A DNA stretch of 64,000 nucleotides from Variovorax atrisoli 110B (GTDB lineage Bacteria; Pseudomonadota; Gammaproteobacteria; Burkholderiales; Burkholderiaceae_C). The stretch spans positions 62,001 through 126,000 of the forward strand of contig NZ_KB907458.1 of NCBI RefSeq assembly GCF_000382045.1, read 5' to 3'. Below, one piece after another: positions 1 to 7,606 of this stretch (position 1 is the stretch's first letter; the number at the start of each line of letters is the position of its first letter). Under the pieces are notes generated by a model. It searched no databases, was not told where the DNA came from, and saw only the letters and a program-made list of their open reading frames with translations. A program made the translations under genes and the position numbers.

Positions 1-42
1 GTAGCGCTGCAGCGGCAACGGTGGGGTCGTGAGGGTTTCCAT
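1..42 (-). CDS. possible 5' end of a leftward gene cut by the window edge
   Basis: Reading leftward from an ATG at 42-40, fourteen sense codons run to the window edge (METLTTPPLPLQRY). The gene would be divergent from the oxidation cluster that starts at 281, a position where a regulator would be expected. No convincing Shine-Dalgarno sequence precedes the ATG and nothing in the short peptide identifies a family, so this is only a possibility. Confidence 0.25.
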   Translation of the reverse strand, partial: METLTTPPLPLQRY

Positions 43-280
43 GAGGCGAGGACAGGGCGAGGGCACCGTAGCAAAAACCGTCCCCGCCCACAATTCGGAC
101 CTCCCCGCGGCCATCCCTCGGCCCTGACCCAGGAGCCGGCGCAGGCCATCGCCACAAGAAATCTGCGCGCCAGGGACAGCGCCTGCGTTTGCGGGACTCG
201 TCCGGCGCACCCTTGCCCATAACGTTCGCTCCACAGGCACCAGCCGGGCCTGCCCGATCAAACCGAGGAGAGCAAGCGTC

Positions 281-1072
281 ATGTTCAAGGGACTCGAAGG
301 CAAGAGCGCCATCGTCACCGGTGGCTCCACACTGATAGGCGCGGGCGTGGTGCGCGCCCTGCATGCGGCGGGGGTGAAGGTCGTCATCGCCGACATCGAC
401 GCCGGCAACGGCCAGGCGCTGGCCGATTCGCTGGGGGCCGGCGTGCGCTTCGTGCGCACCGACATCACCGACGACGCGCAGGTGAAGGCCTGCGTGGCCG
501 AGGCGGCCGAGCATCACGGCGGGGTGCACTTCCTCGTCAACCTGGCGTGCTCGTACGTGGACGACGGCTTCAAGTCGCCGCGCGCCGACTGGCTCACCTC
601 GTTCAATGTGAACGTGGCCAGCGCCGTGGCGATGCTGCAGGCGGTGCATCCGCACATGGCGGCTGCCGGCGGCGGGGCGGTGGTCAACTTCACGAGCATC
701 TCCTCGAGCGTGGCGCAGACGGGCCGCTGGCTCTATCCGGTGAGCAAGGCGGCGATGGCGCAGCTCACCCGCAACATGGCGATGGACCTCGCGCCCGACC
801 GCATCCGCGTGAACAGCGTGTCGCCGGGCTGGACCTGGTCGGCGGTGATGAACCAGCTCACGAACGGCGACCGCGCCAAGACCGATCGCGTGGCAGCGCC
901 TTTCCACCTGCTCGGGCGCGTCGGCGATCCCGACGAGGTGGCGCAGGTGGTGCTCTTCCTGTGCTCCGACCACGCAAGCTTCGTGACCGGTGCCGACTAC
1001 GCGGTGGACGGCGGCTACTCCGCCATGGGACCCGAGCAGGCCGTTCCCGCCATTCCCAAGTTGATGGACTGA
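281..1072 (+). CDS. short-chain dehydrogenase/reductase (SDR), first gene of the styrene-monooxygenase-like cluster
   Basis: A 263-residue classical SDR: a Rossmann nucleotide-binding start (TGGSTLIG, residues 13-20), an acidic residue after the second strand (ADID, 37-40) that favours NAD(H), and the YPVSK catalytic pair Tyr152/Lys156 with serines near 139-143. The usual NNAG motif is NLAC (87-90). GAGGAG lies 10 bases before the ATG. It is followed after 30 bases by the flavin monooxygenase genes on the same strand, so it probably oxidises or reduces an alcohol, diol or ketone in the same pathway. The substrate cannot be read from the sequence. Confidence 0.9.
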   Translation: MFKGLEGKSAIVTGGSTLIGAGVVRALHAAGVKVVIADIDAGNGQALADSLGAGVRFVRTDITDDAQVKACVAEAAEHHGGVHFLVNLACSYVDDGFKSPRADWLTSFNVNVASAVAMLQAVHPHMAAAGGGAVVNFTSISSSVAQTGRWLYPVSKAAMAQLTRNMAMDLAPDRIRVNSVSPGWTWSAVMNQLTNGDRAKTDRVAAPFHLLGRVGDPDEVAQVVLFLCSDHASFVTGADYAVDGGYSAMGPEQAVPAIPKLMD

Positions 1073-1102
1073 GCTCCAGCCGGAGCATCGAAGGAGCAGC
1101 AA

Positions 1103-2341
1103 ATGAAGCGAATCGCCATCGTCGGCGCGGGCCAGTCGGGCCTGCAACTGGGACTCGGCCTGCTTGCCGCGGGCTACGAGGTCACGATGTTCAGCAACCG
1201 CACGGGCGAGGACATCCGCCAGGGCAAGGTCATGTCTAGCCAGTGCATGTTCCACACCTCGCTGCAGATCGAGCGCGACCTGGGGCTCGACCATTGGGCG
1301 AGCGCATGCCCCACGGTGGACGGCATCGGTCTGGCCGTGCCGCACCCGGAGCAGAAGGGCGCCAAGGTCATCGACTGGGTCGCGCGGCTCGATTCGAGCG
1401 CGCAGTCGGTCGACCAGCGCGTGAAGATTCCGGCGTGGATGGACGAGTTCAGGAAGAAGGGCGGCGAGCTCGTCTTCAAGGACGCGGGCATCGACGAGCT
1501 CGAGACCTGCACGCAGACGCACGACCTCACGCTGGTGGCCAGCGGCAAGGGCGAGATCTCGAAGCTCTTCGAGCGCGACGCCCACAAGTCCACCTACGAC
1601 AAGCCGCAGCGCGCCCTCGCGCTGACCTATGTGAAGGGCATGAAGCCGCGCGAGCCGCACTCGGCGGTGTGCTTCAACCTGATTCCGGGCGTGGGCGAGT
1701 ACTTCGTGTTCCCGGCGCTGACCACCACGGGGCCGTGCGAGATCATGGTGTTCGAAGGCGTGCCCGGCGGCCCTATGGACTGCTGGGCCGACGTGAAGAC
1801 ACCCGAGGAGCATCTCGCGCGCAGCAAGTGGATCGTCGACACCTTCACGCCATGGGAGGCCGAGCGCTGCCACGACATCGAGCTGACCGACGACAACGGG
1901 ATCCTCGCCGGCCGCTTCGCGCCCACGGTGCGCAAGCCGGTGGCGACGCTGCCGTCGGGCCGCAAGGTGCTCGGCCTGGCCGACGTGGTGGTGCTCAACG
2001 ACCCGATCACCGGGCAGGGATCCAACAACGCGGCCAAGTGCGCAGACACGTATCTCAAGAGCATCCTCGCGCGCGGCGACGGCCCGGCCGATGCCGCCTG
2101 GATGCAGCAGACCTTCGACCGCTACTGGTTCGGCTATGCACAGTGGGTCACGCAGTGGACCAACATGCTGCTGGCCCCGCCGCCGCCGCACGTGCTCAAC
2201 CTGCTCGGTGCGGCCGGCGCGGTACCGCCGCTGGCCAGCGCATTCGCCAACGGCTTCGACGATCCGCGCACCTTCTTCCCTTGGTTCGCGGACCCGACCG
2301 AGTCGCAGCGCTTCATCGACACCTGTGCAGCGGTTGCATAG
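1103..2341 (+). CDS. styA1: StyA1-like FAD-dependent monooxygenase (styrene/indole epoxidase or sulfoxidase family)
   Basis: A 412-residue group E flavoprotein monooxygenase. The N-terminus carries the dinucleotide motif GAGQSG (8-13) and the protein resembles the epoxidase StyA over its whole length. StyA enzymes use reduced FAD supplied by a reductase to epoxidise styrene or oxidise indole and thioethers. AAGGAG stands 6 bases before the ATG. The next gene, 13 bases downstream, is a second StyA-like protein with its own flavin reductase; this StyA1/StyA2B arrangement is known from Rhodococcus opacus 1CP and Variovorax paradoxus EPS, where the reductase of the fusion supplies both oxygenases. 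Residues 174-244 are encoded by DNA almost identical to the downstream gene. Styrene as natural substrate is not established; sulfoxidation or indole oxidation is as likely. Confidence 0.88.
   Translation: MKRIAIVGAGQSGLQLGLGLLAAGYEVTMFSNRTGEDIRQGKVMSSQCMFHTSLQIERDLGLDHWASACPTVDGIGLAVPHPEQKGAKVIDWVARLDSSAQSVDQRVKIPAWMDEFRKKGGELVFKDAGIDELETCTQTHDLTLVASGKGEISKLFERDAHKSTYDKPQRALALTYVKGMKPREPHSAVCFNLIPGVGEYFVFPALTTTGPCEIMVFEGVPGGPMDCWADVKTPEEHLARSKWIVDTFTPWEAERCHDIELTDDNGILAGRFAPTVRKPVATLPSGRKVLGLADVVVLNDPITGQGSNNAAKCADTYLKSILARGDGPADAAWMQQTFDRYWFGYAQWVTQWTNMLLAPPPPHVLNLLGAAGAVPPLASAFANGFDDPRTFFPWFADPTESQRFIDTCAAVA
1622..1834 (+). repeat. 213-bp near-identical block shared with 2871-3083 (copy 1)
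   Basis: Within the StyA1-like gene this block matches 2871-3083 in the adjacent StyA2B-like gene at all but one position (a/g at 1801 versus 3050). The flanking parts of the two genes differ at many silent and replacement sites. The sharp boundaries look like gene conversion between tandem paralogues. Confidence 0.85.
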
Positions 2342-2354
2342 CGGGAGCGGCACC

Positions 2355-4088
2355 ATGAAGCGACGCGTGGCCATCGTCGGCGCCGGCCAGTCCGGCATGC
2401 AGCTTGCGCTCGGCCTGCAGAGCGCGGGGCACGAGGTGACGGTGTTCTCCAACCGCAGCGCACGGGAGATCGCCGAGGGGCCGGTGATGTCCAGCCAGTG
2501 CATGTTCGAGACCGCGCTGCAGACCGAGCGCGAACTGGGGCTCGACTGGTGGGCCGACGAATGCCCGGAGGTGGAAGGCATCGCCGTCGCGGTGCGCAAC
2601 CCCGAAGGCGGCAAGGCCGTCGAATGGAGCGCGAAGCTCGACGGCCCCGCGCAGTCGGTCGACCAGCGGCTCAAGATACCCGCGTGGATGGCCGAGTTCG
2701 AGAAGCGCGGCGGGCAGCTGGTGCTGCGCGACGTGGACATCGACGATCTGGAGACCTGCACGCAGATGCACGACCTGGTGGTCGTGGCGAGCGGCAAGGG
2801 CGAGATCTCCAGGCTCTTCGAGCGCGACCCCCAACGCTCGCCCTACGAGCAACCGCAGCGCGCACTCGCACTGACCTATGTGAAGGGCATGAAGCCGCGC
2901 GAGCCGCACTCGGCGGTGTGCTTCAACCTGATTCCGGGCGTGGGCGAGTACTTCGTGTTCCCGGCGCTGACCACCACGGGGCCGTGCGAGATCATGGTGT
3001 TCGAAGGCGTGCCCGGCGGCCCTATGGACTGCTGGGCCGACGTGAAGACGCCCGAGGAGCATCTCGCGCGCAGCAAGTGGATCCTCGAAACCTTCCTGCC
3101 CTGGGAGGCCGAGCGCTGCAGGCACGTCGAGCTGACCGACGACAACGGCATCCTCTCGGGCCGCTTCACGCCCACGGTACGCAGGCCGGTGGCGACGCTG
3201 CCGTCGGGCCGCAAGGTGCTGGGCCTGGCCGACGCGGTGGTGCTCAACGACCCGATCACCGGCCAGGGATCGAACAACGCGGCCAAGTGCGCCGACATTT
3301 ACCTCAAGCGCATCCTCGAGCATGGCGACGCGCCCTTCGACGCCGCGTGGATGCAGCAGACCTTCGAGCGTTACTGGGAGGGCTATGCCCGCTGGGCCAC
3401 CGGCTGGACCAACAGCCTGCTCGCGCCCCCGGGGCCGCATCTGCAGAAGCTGCTGCAGAGCGCCTCCAGCATGCCGGCGGTCGCGAGCATCGTGGTCAAC
3501 GGCTTCGACGATCCGCGCGCCTTCGCGCCGTGGTGGTTCGACGCGGCCGAGGCCGACCGCTTTCTAGAAGCGCGTGCACGCGAGGCCGTGGTCGACCGCT
3601 TCGACCGGCGCGACTTCCGCAAGGCCCTCGGGCAGTTCAGCACCGGCGTGACCGTCATCACCGCCCGCGCGATGGACGGGCGGCGCGTGGGCATGACGGC
3701 CAACTCGTTCTCGTCGGTCTCGCTCGATCCGCCGCTGGTGCTGTGGAGCCTCGCGCGCCAGGCGCCGAGCCTGTCCGACTTCACCGGTGCCAGCCATTTC
3801 GCGATCAACGTGCTGGCGGCGAACCAGCATCACCTGTCGCGGCAGTTCTCGACACCGCAGGCCGACAAGTTCGGCGGCGTCGACTGCTGCGAGGGCACGG
3901 CCGGCGTGCCGCTGCTCAACGGCGTGATCGCGCGCTTCGTGTGCCGCAACGTCAGGCAGTACGATGGGGGCGACCACCTCATCTTCATCGGCGAGGTCGA
4001 GCGCTACGACCGCTTCGACGGCGAGCCGCTGGTCTTTCATTCGGGCTACTACCAGGTGACCACAAGACATCCGGAATGCATGCAATGA
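2355..4088 (+). CDS. styA2B: StyA2B-like natural fusion: flavin monooxygenase plus flavin reductase
   Basis: A 577-residue two-domain protein. Residues 1-405 are a second StyA-type monooxygenase (GAGQSG at 9-14, paralogous to the upstream gene); residues from about 412 to the end are a short-chain flavin reductase domain of the HpaC/StyB class (GQFSTGVTVIT, GMTANSFSSVSLDPPL). Such a fusion makes its own reduced FAD and is called self-sufficient. The ATG at 2355 was chosen because it follows GGGAG by 7 bases and aligns with the start of the upstream paralogue; the frame is open further upstream but that part overlaps the preceding gene. The reductase presumably also serves the StyA1-like partner. 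Confidence 0.9.
   Translation: MKRRVAIVGAGQSGMQLALGLQSAGHEVTVFSNRSAREIAEGPVMSSQCMFETALQTERELGLDWWADECPEVEGIAVAVRNPEGGKAVEWSAKLDGPAQSVDQRLKIPAWMAEFEKRGGQLVLRDVDIDDLETCTQMHDLVVVASGKGEISRLFERDPQRSPYEQPQRALALTYVKGMKPREPHSAVCFNLIPGVGEYFVFPALTTTGPCEIMVFEGVPGGPMDCWADVKTPEEHLARSKWILETFLPWEAERCRHVELTDDNGILSGRFTPTVRRPVATLPSGRKVLGLADAVVLNDPITGQGSNNAAKCADIYLKRILEHGDAPFDAAWMQQTFERYWEGYARWATGWTNSLLAPPGPHLQKLLQSASSMPAVASIVVNGFDDPRAFAPWWFDAAEADRFLEARAREAVVDRFDRRDFRKALGQFSTGVTVITARAMDGRRVGMTANSFSSVSLDPPLVLWSLARQAPSLSDFTGASHFAINVLAANQHHLSRQFSTPQADKFGGVDCCEGTAGVPLLNGVIARFVCRNVRQYDGGDHLIFIGEVERYDRFDGEPLVFHSGYYQVTTRHPECMQ
2871..3083 (+). repeat. 213-bp near-identical block shared with 1622-1834 (copy 2)
   Basis: Second copy of the block, offset by 1249 bases from the first, in the StyA2B-like gene. 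One mismatch in 213 bases, against clearly lower identity on both sides. Confidence 0.85.
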
Positions 4089-4143
4089 GCACGTGGCCCG
4101 CCACACTTATCCCGTGAACCACCCCATGAACGGAGCAACACAC

Positions 4144-5382
4144 ATGCAGCAGAAAGCACCCCAGGCCGCACCACAGCGCATCCGCATCGAGGCCACCGAC
4201 GCAAGCGGCAGCTTCAGCGGCTACCTCGCACTGCCCAGCTCGGGCACCGGGCCCGGCCTGGTCATCGCGCAGGAGATCTTCGGCGTGAACGACACGATGC
4301 GAGAGGTGGCCGACTACTACGCGGAAGAAGGCTACGTGGTGCTCGTGCCCGACCTGTTCTGGCGCCAGCAGCCAGACGTCGAACTCGGCTACACGCCCGA
4401 GGACTGGCAGCGCGCCTTCGGCTTCTACCAGGGCTTCGACGAGGCCAAGGGCATGGAGGACATGCAGGCCGCGATCACCGCCCTGCGCCAGCGGCCCGAA
4501 GTGCAGGACGCCAAGGTCGGCGTGCTCGGCTTCTGCCTCGGCGGCAAGCTGGCCTACCTCGCGGCGTGCCGCACCGACGCGGACGTGGCCGTGGGCTACT
4601 ACGGCGTGGGCATCGATGCCGCGCTCGACGAGGCCGACAAGATCAAGCGCCCGCTCACGCTGCACATCGCAGAGCTCGACAAGTTCTGCCCGCCCGAGGC
4701 GCGCGACCGCATCGTGGCGGCGCTCAAGGGCCGCCCCGGCGTCTCGCTGCACGTGTACCCGGGCATGGACCACGCCTTCGCGCGCCTGGGCGGCGAGCAC
4801 TACCACAAGCCCTCGGCGCTGATGGCGCACGAGCGCAGCATCGCCACGCTGAAGGACGCCATCGGCCCGCACTACGACCTCTCGGCGCTGTGGGACAAGC
4901 ACTGCGAGTACGAGTTCGGCACCCGCAACGTCGACGACACCATGTCGACCATGGTGGCCGAGCCCTACGTCAATCACATCCCGACCATGACCGGCGGCGT
5001 GGGCTACAGGAACCTGCACGCCTTCTATTCGAACCACTTCGTCAACAGCAACCCGCCCGACACCTCGCTGGTGCCGATCTCGCGCACCATCGGCGCCACG
5101 CAGGTGGTCGACGAGATGCTGTTCTGCTTCACCCACACCACCGAGATCCCGTGGATGCTGCCGGGCGTGGCACCGACGGGCAAGCGCGTGGAGATCCCGC
5201 TGCTCGCGGTCATCAAGTTCCGCGGCGACAAGCTCTACCACGAGCACATCTACTGGGACCAGGCCAGCGTGCTGGTGCAGGTGGGGCTGCTCGATGCGAA
5301 GCTGCTGCCGGTGGCGGGCGTGGAGACGGCCCGCAAGCTGCTCGACGAGACGCTGCCGTCGAACACGCTGATGCAGCGTTGA
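4144..5382 (+). CDS. dienelactone hydrolase-family enzyme fused to an NTF2/SnoaL-like domain
   Basis: A 412-residue protein. Residues 1-245 form a dienelactone hydrolase with the triad Cys131 (GFCLGG), Asp179 and His210 (GMDHAF), and Glu43 in the usual place. Residues 250-412 are an extension resembling the NTF2/SnoaL cone fold. Classical dienelactone hydrolases (about 235 residues) open the lactone ring of dienelactone in chlorocatechol breakdown. The ATG at 4144 follows GGAG by 8 bases; an in-frame ATG at 4126 is possible but lacks a site. It lies 55 bases after the monooxygenase fusion, so it may hydrolyse a lactone or ester formed in the same pathway. The role of the C-terminal domain is unknown. 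Confidence 0.85.
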   Translation: MQQKAPQAAPQRIRIEATDASGSFSGYLALPSSGTGPGLVIAQEIFGVNDTMREVADYYAEEGYVVLVPDLFWRQQPDVELGYTPEDWQRAFGFYQGFDEAKGMEDMQAAITALRQRPEVQDAKVGVLGFCLGGKLAYLAACRTDADVAVGYYGVGIDAALDEADKIKRPLTLHIAELDKFCPPEARDRIVAALKGRPGVSLHVYPGMDHAFARLGGEHYHKPSALMAHERSIATLKDAIGPHYDLSALWDKHCEYEFGTRNVDDTMSTMVAEPYVNHIPTMTGGVGYRNLHAFYSNHFVNSNPPDTSLVPISRTIGATQVVDEMLFCFTHTTEIPWMLPGVAPTGKRVEIPLLAVIKFRGDKLYHEHIYWDQASVLVQVGLLDAKLLPVAGVETARKLLDETLPSNTLMQR

Positions 5383-5401
5383 TGCCCTGAAGCCCTGAGC
5401 C

Positions 5402-6316
5402 CTAGTCCGAAGCCTTCACCGCATCCACCAGGAAGCGCACGAAGGCCTTGCCCGCGTCGGACAGCGAGCGGCCCGCCATGGTTTCGATGGCGAGGTGCCG
5501 CTCGTGCATCTCGCGGTCCTTCAGCGGGATCGCGACCAGCGCCTTGCTCTGCAGCAGCGCGCGGATCGACAGCGGACCGTAGAACGCGATGCTGCCGCCG
5601 CCCGCGGCCGCGAAGCTCAGCAGCGCGTTCGCATGGTTGCTCGACATCGCCAGCTGGTAGCGCAGCTCCTGGCGCGAGCAGCTCGCATCGAGCAGGCGGC
5701 GGATCGAGCTGTCCTCCTGCGGCAGCCCCAGCGGATAGGCCACTACCTGGCGAAGCGAGAGCTGCCGCTGGCGTGCGAGCGGATGGTCCATCGCCATCAC
5801 CGCGAGGATGGGGCTCGGATGCCGCAGCTCCACCTCGATGCCCGGCTCGGGCAGCGCACTGAGCGTGATGCCCACGTCGGCCTCGCCGTCGCGCACCAGC
5901 CGCGAGATGTCGGAGGGCGCGCAGACCTCCAGGTGGAAGCGGATGCCCGCGTGCTTGAGGCGGAACTGCGCGATCAGCCTCGGTATGAAGTCGAAGGCGA
6001 AGCCCTCGGTGCTCGCCACGCGGACGTGGCCGCTGCGCAGTCCGCGCAGCCCGGCGATCTCGTTCGCGACGCGCTCGATGTCCTGCTGCGCCCGCTTGGC
6101 GTGCGCCGCGAGCAGCTCGCCCGCGGCGTTGGGCACCATGCCGCGGGCATGGCGTTCGAAGAGCAGGGTGTCGAGCTCCCGCTCCAGCCGCGCGACCTGC
6201 CGGCTCACGGCCGAGGGCGCGACGTTGAGCTTGAGTGCGGCTTCCTTCACCGAGCCGGTCTTCACGACCTCGAGAAAGTAGCGCACCGCTGTTTCCTGCA
6301 AGGCACGAGGCGCCAT
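5402..6316 (-). CDS. LysR-type transcriptional regulator
   Basis: A 304-residue LysR protein: winged helix-turn-helix in residues 10-70 (AVSRQVARLERELDTLLFER) and a periplasmic-binding-protein-like effector domain behind it. The ATG at 6316 follows GGAG by 7 bases. It is divergent from a Bug receptor and amidase, and a perfect 15-bp palindrome with the T-N11-A pattern lies in the shared intergenic region (6355-6369), so it most likely controls that unit and itself. It is convergent with the dienelactone hydrolase gene and not obviously linked to it. Confidence 0.92.
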   Translation of the reverse strand: MAPRALQETAVRYFLEVVKTGSVKEAALKLNVAPSAVSRQVARLERELDTLLFERHARGMVPNAAGELLAAHAKRAQQDIERVANEIAGLRGLRSGHVRVASTEGFAFDFIPRLIAQFRLKHAGIRFHLEVCAPSDISRLVRDGEADVGITLSALPEPGIEVELRHPSPILAVMAMDHPLARQRQLSLRQVVAYPLGLPQEDSSIRRLLDASCSRQELRYQLAMSSNHANALLSFAAAGGGSIAFYGPLSIRALLQSKALVAIPLKDREMHERHLAIETMAGRSLSDAGKAFVRFLVDAVKASD

Positions 6317-6354
6317 GGATCGCTCCTGCACGTGGTCCGGACGGTTGCTGAAGA

Positions 6355-6369
6355 TTGCCGATTCGGCAA
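6355..6369. promoter_or_regulatory. LysR-type operator palindrome
   Basis: TTGCCGA-T-TCGGCAA is a perfect inverted repeat with 7-base arms between the divergent LysR gene and the Bug gene. It fits the T-N11-A rule of LysR sites. A downstream TTGTGG (6392-6397) and TAGGAT (6415-6420) with 17-base spacing are a plausible promoter for the Bug gene. Confidence 0.6.
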
Positions 6370-6475
6370 CGAAGAATTCTAAACATTGCGCTTGTGGCAC
6401 CGGCGTGACGATCCTAGGATGAACTCGTTCGCACCTTCGAACCCCTGTCATCCAGTCGAAATTCCAGGAGTCCCG

Positions 6476-7468
6476 ATGAACCGTCTTCCGCTCGTGGCGC
6501 GCATGGCATTGCTGTGCTGCAGCCTTGGATTTGGCGCCGTGCCGCTGACTTCGCTTGCCGCCGAGACGGGCTTTCCCGCGCGGCCGGTCACGCTGGTGAT
6601 TCCCTTCCCGCCGGGCGGCGCCACCGACGTCAACGGCCGCGTGATCGCGCAGAAGCTCGGCAAGGAACTGGGCCAGCCGGTGGTGATCGAGAACCGCGGC
6701 GGCGCCGGCACGGTGGTGGGCGCGAGCTACGTGGCGAAGTCCACGCCCGACGGCTACACGCTGCTGCTGAGCTCGGGCTCCACCTTCACCGTCAACCCCG
6801 CGATCCGCAGCAACCTGCCCTACGACCCGGTGAAGAGCTTCGAGCCGATCGGCATCGCCGGTCGCGTGGCGCTGATCCTGCTGGCCAACAGCGAAGTGCC
6901 GGTGCAGACCGTCAAGCAGTTCGTCGAGTACGTGAAGGCCGCGCCGGACAAGTACTCGTACGGCTCCTTCGGCACCGGCACCACCGCCCAGTTCGCGGGT
7001 GAAACCATGCTGCGCGCCACCGGCCTGAAGATGACGCACGTGCCCTACAAGGGCAGCGCTCCGGCCATGACCGACCTGATGGGCGGGCAGATCCCGTTCA
7101 CCATCGACACCGTGAGCGCGACAGTTCCGCAGCTCAAGAGCGGCAAGATCAAGGCGATCGCGCTCACCACCGCGAAGCGCTCTGCGCTGCTGCCTGACGT
7201 GCCCACCTTCGCCGAGAGCGGCTATCCCGACGTCGACATGGATTCGTGGCTCATGCTCGCGGCTCCCAAGGGAGTGCCCGCCGACGTGAAGGCGAAGCTG
7301 GAGAAGGCGCTCGCCGCGACCATCGCCGACCCCGAGACGAAGAGCAAGCTGCTGGCCGCGGGGCTGGAGCCGAGCTACAGCAATGCGGCCACGAGCGTGG
7401 AGCTGATCAACCGCGAGCTGCCGATCATGCGAGCCATCGCGGCGAGAGCCAACATCACTGCGGACTGA
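6476..7468 (+). CDS. Bug/TctC-family periplasmic solute receptor (1)
   Basis: A 330-residue extracytoplasmic receptor with a Sec signal peptide ending near SLAAET (about residue 28). Family hallmarks follow: FPARPVTLVIPFPPGG, a PYDPVKSFEPIG stretch and the VPYKGSAPAMTDLMGGQI region. Bug proteins bind small carboxylates or amides and deliver them to TctAB-type membrane subunits, none of which is adjacent. AGGAG lies 5 bases before the ATG; an upstream in-frame ATG lacks a site. The amidase gene follows after a hairpin-rich repeat, suggesting that an amide or its acid is imported and used. Confidence 0.93.
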   Translation: MNRLPLVARMALLCCSLGFGAVPLTSLAAETGFPARPVTLVIPFPPGGATDVNGRVIAQKLGKELGQPVVIENRGGAGTVVGASYVAKSTPDGYTLLLSSGSTFTVNPAIRSNLPYDPVKSFEPIGIAGRVALILLANSEVPVQTVKQFVEYVKAAPDKYSYGSFGTGTTAQFAGETMLRATGLKMTHVPYKGSAPAMTDLMGGQIPFTIDTVSATVPQLKSGKIKAIALTTAKRSALLPDVPTFAESGYPDVDMDSWLMLAAPKGVPADVKAKLEKALAATIADPETKSKLLAAGLEPSYSNAATSVELINRELPIMRAIAARANITAD

Positions 7469-7477
7469 ACAGGTTCT

Positions 7478-7573
7478 CCCCCAGGCTTCGCGCACTTCGT
7501 GTCGCTGCGCCTACCCCCTCGCCGGGGGCGACACCTACGGCCCGGCAGAGCCGGTTCCGTGGTGTCTTGCGAA
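7478..7573 (+). repeat. dispersed hairpin repeat, copy A
   Basis: The non-coding gap behind the Bug gene holds a 96-base element starting CCCCCAGGCTTCGCGCAC. It contains two potential hairpins (CCCCC..CGGGGG around 7514-7529 and CCGGC-AGA-GCCGG near 7542-7554). A close copy in the same orientation is at 20502-20599 and a degenerate one in opposite orientation at 56681-56738. Two of three copies sit about 10 bases behind a Bug stop codon, so it may act as a terminator or mRNA-stabilising 3' element. Confidence 0.75.
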
Positions 7574-7606
7574 TGTGCAGCGCCATGGCCAGAACAAGAG
7601 ACATCG

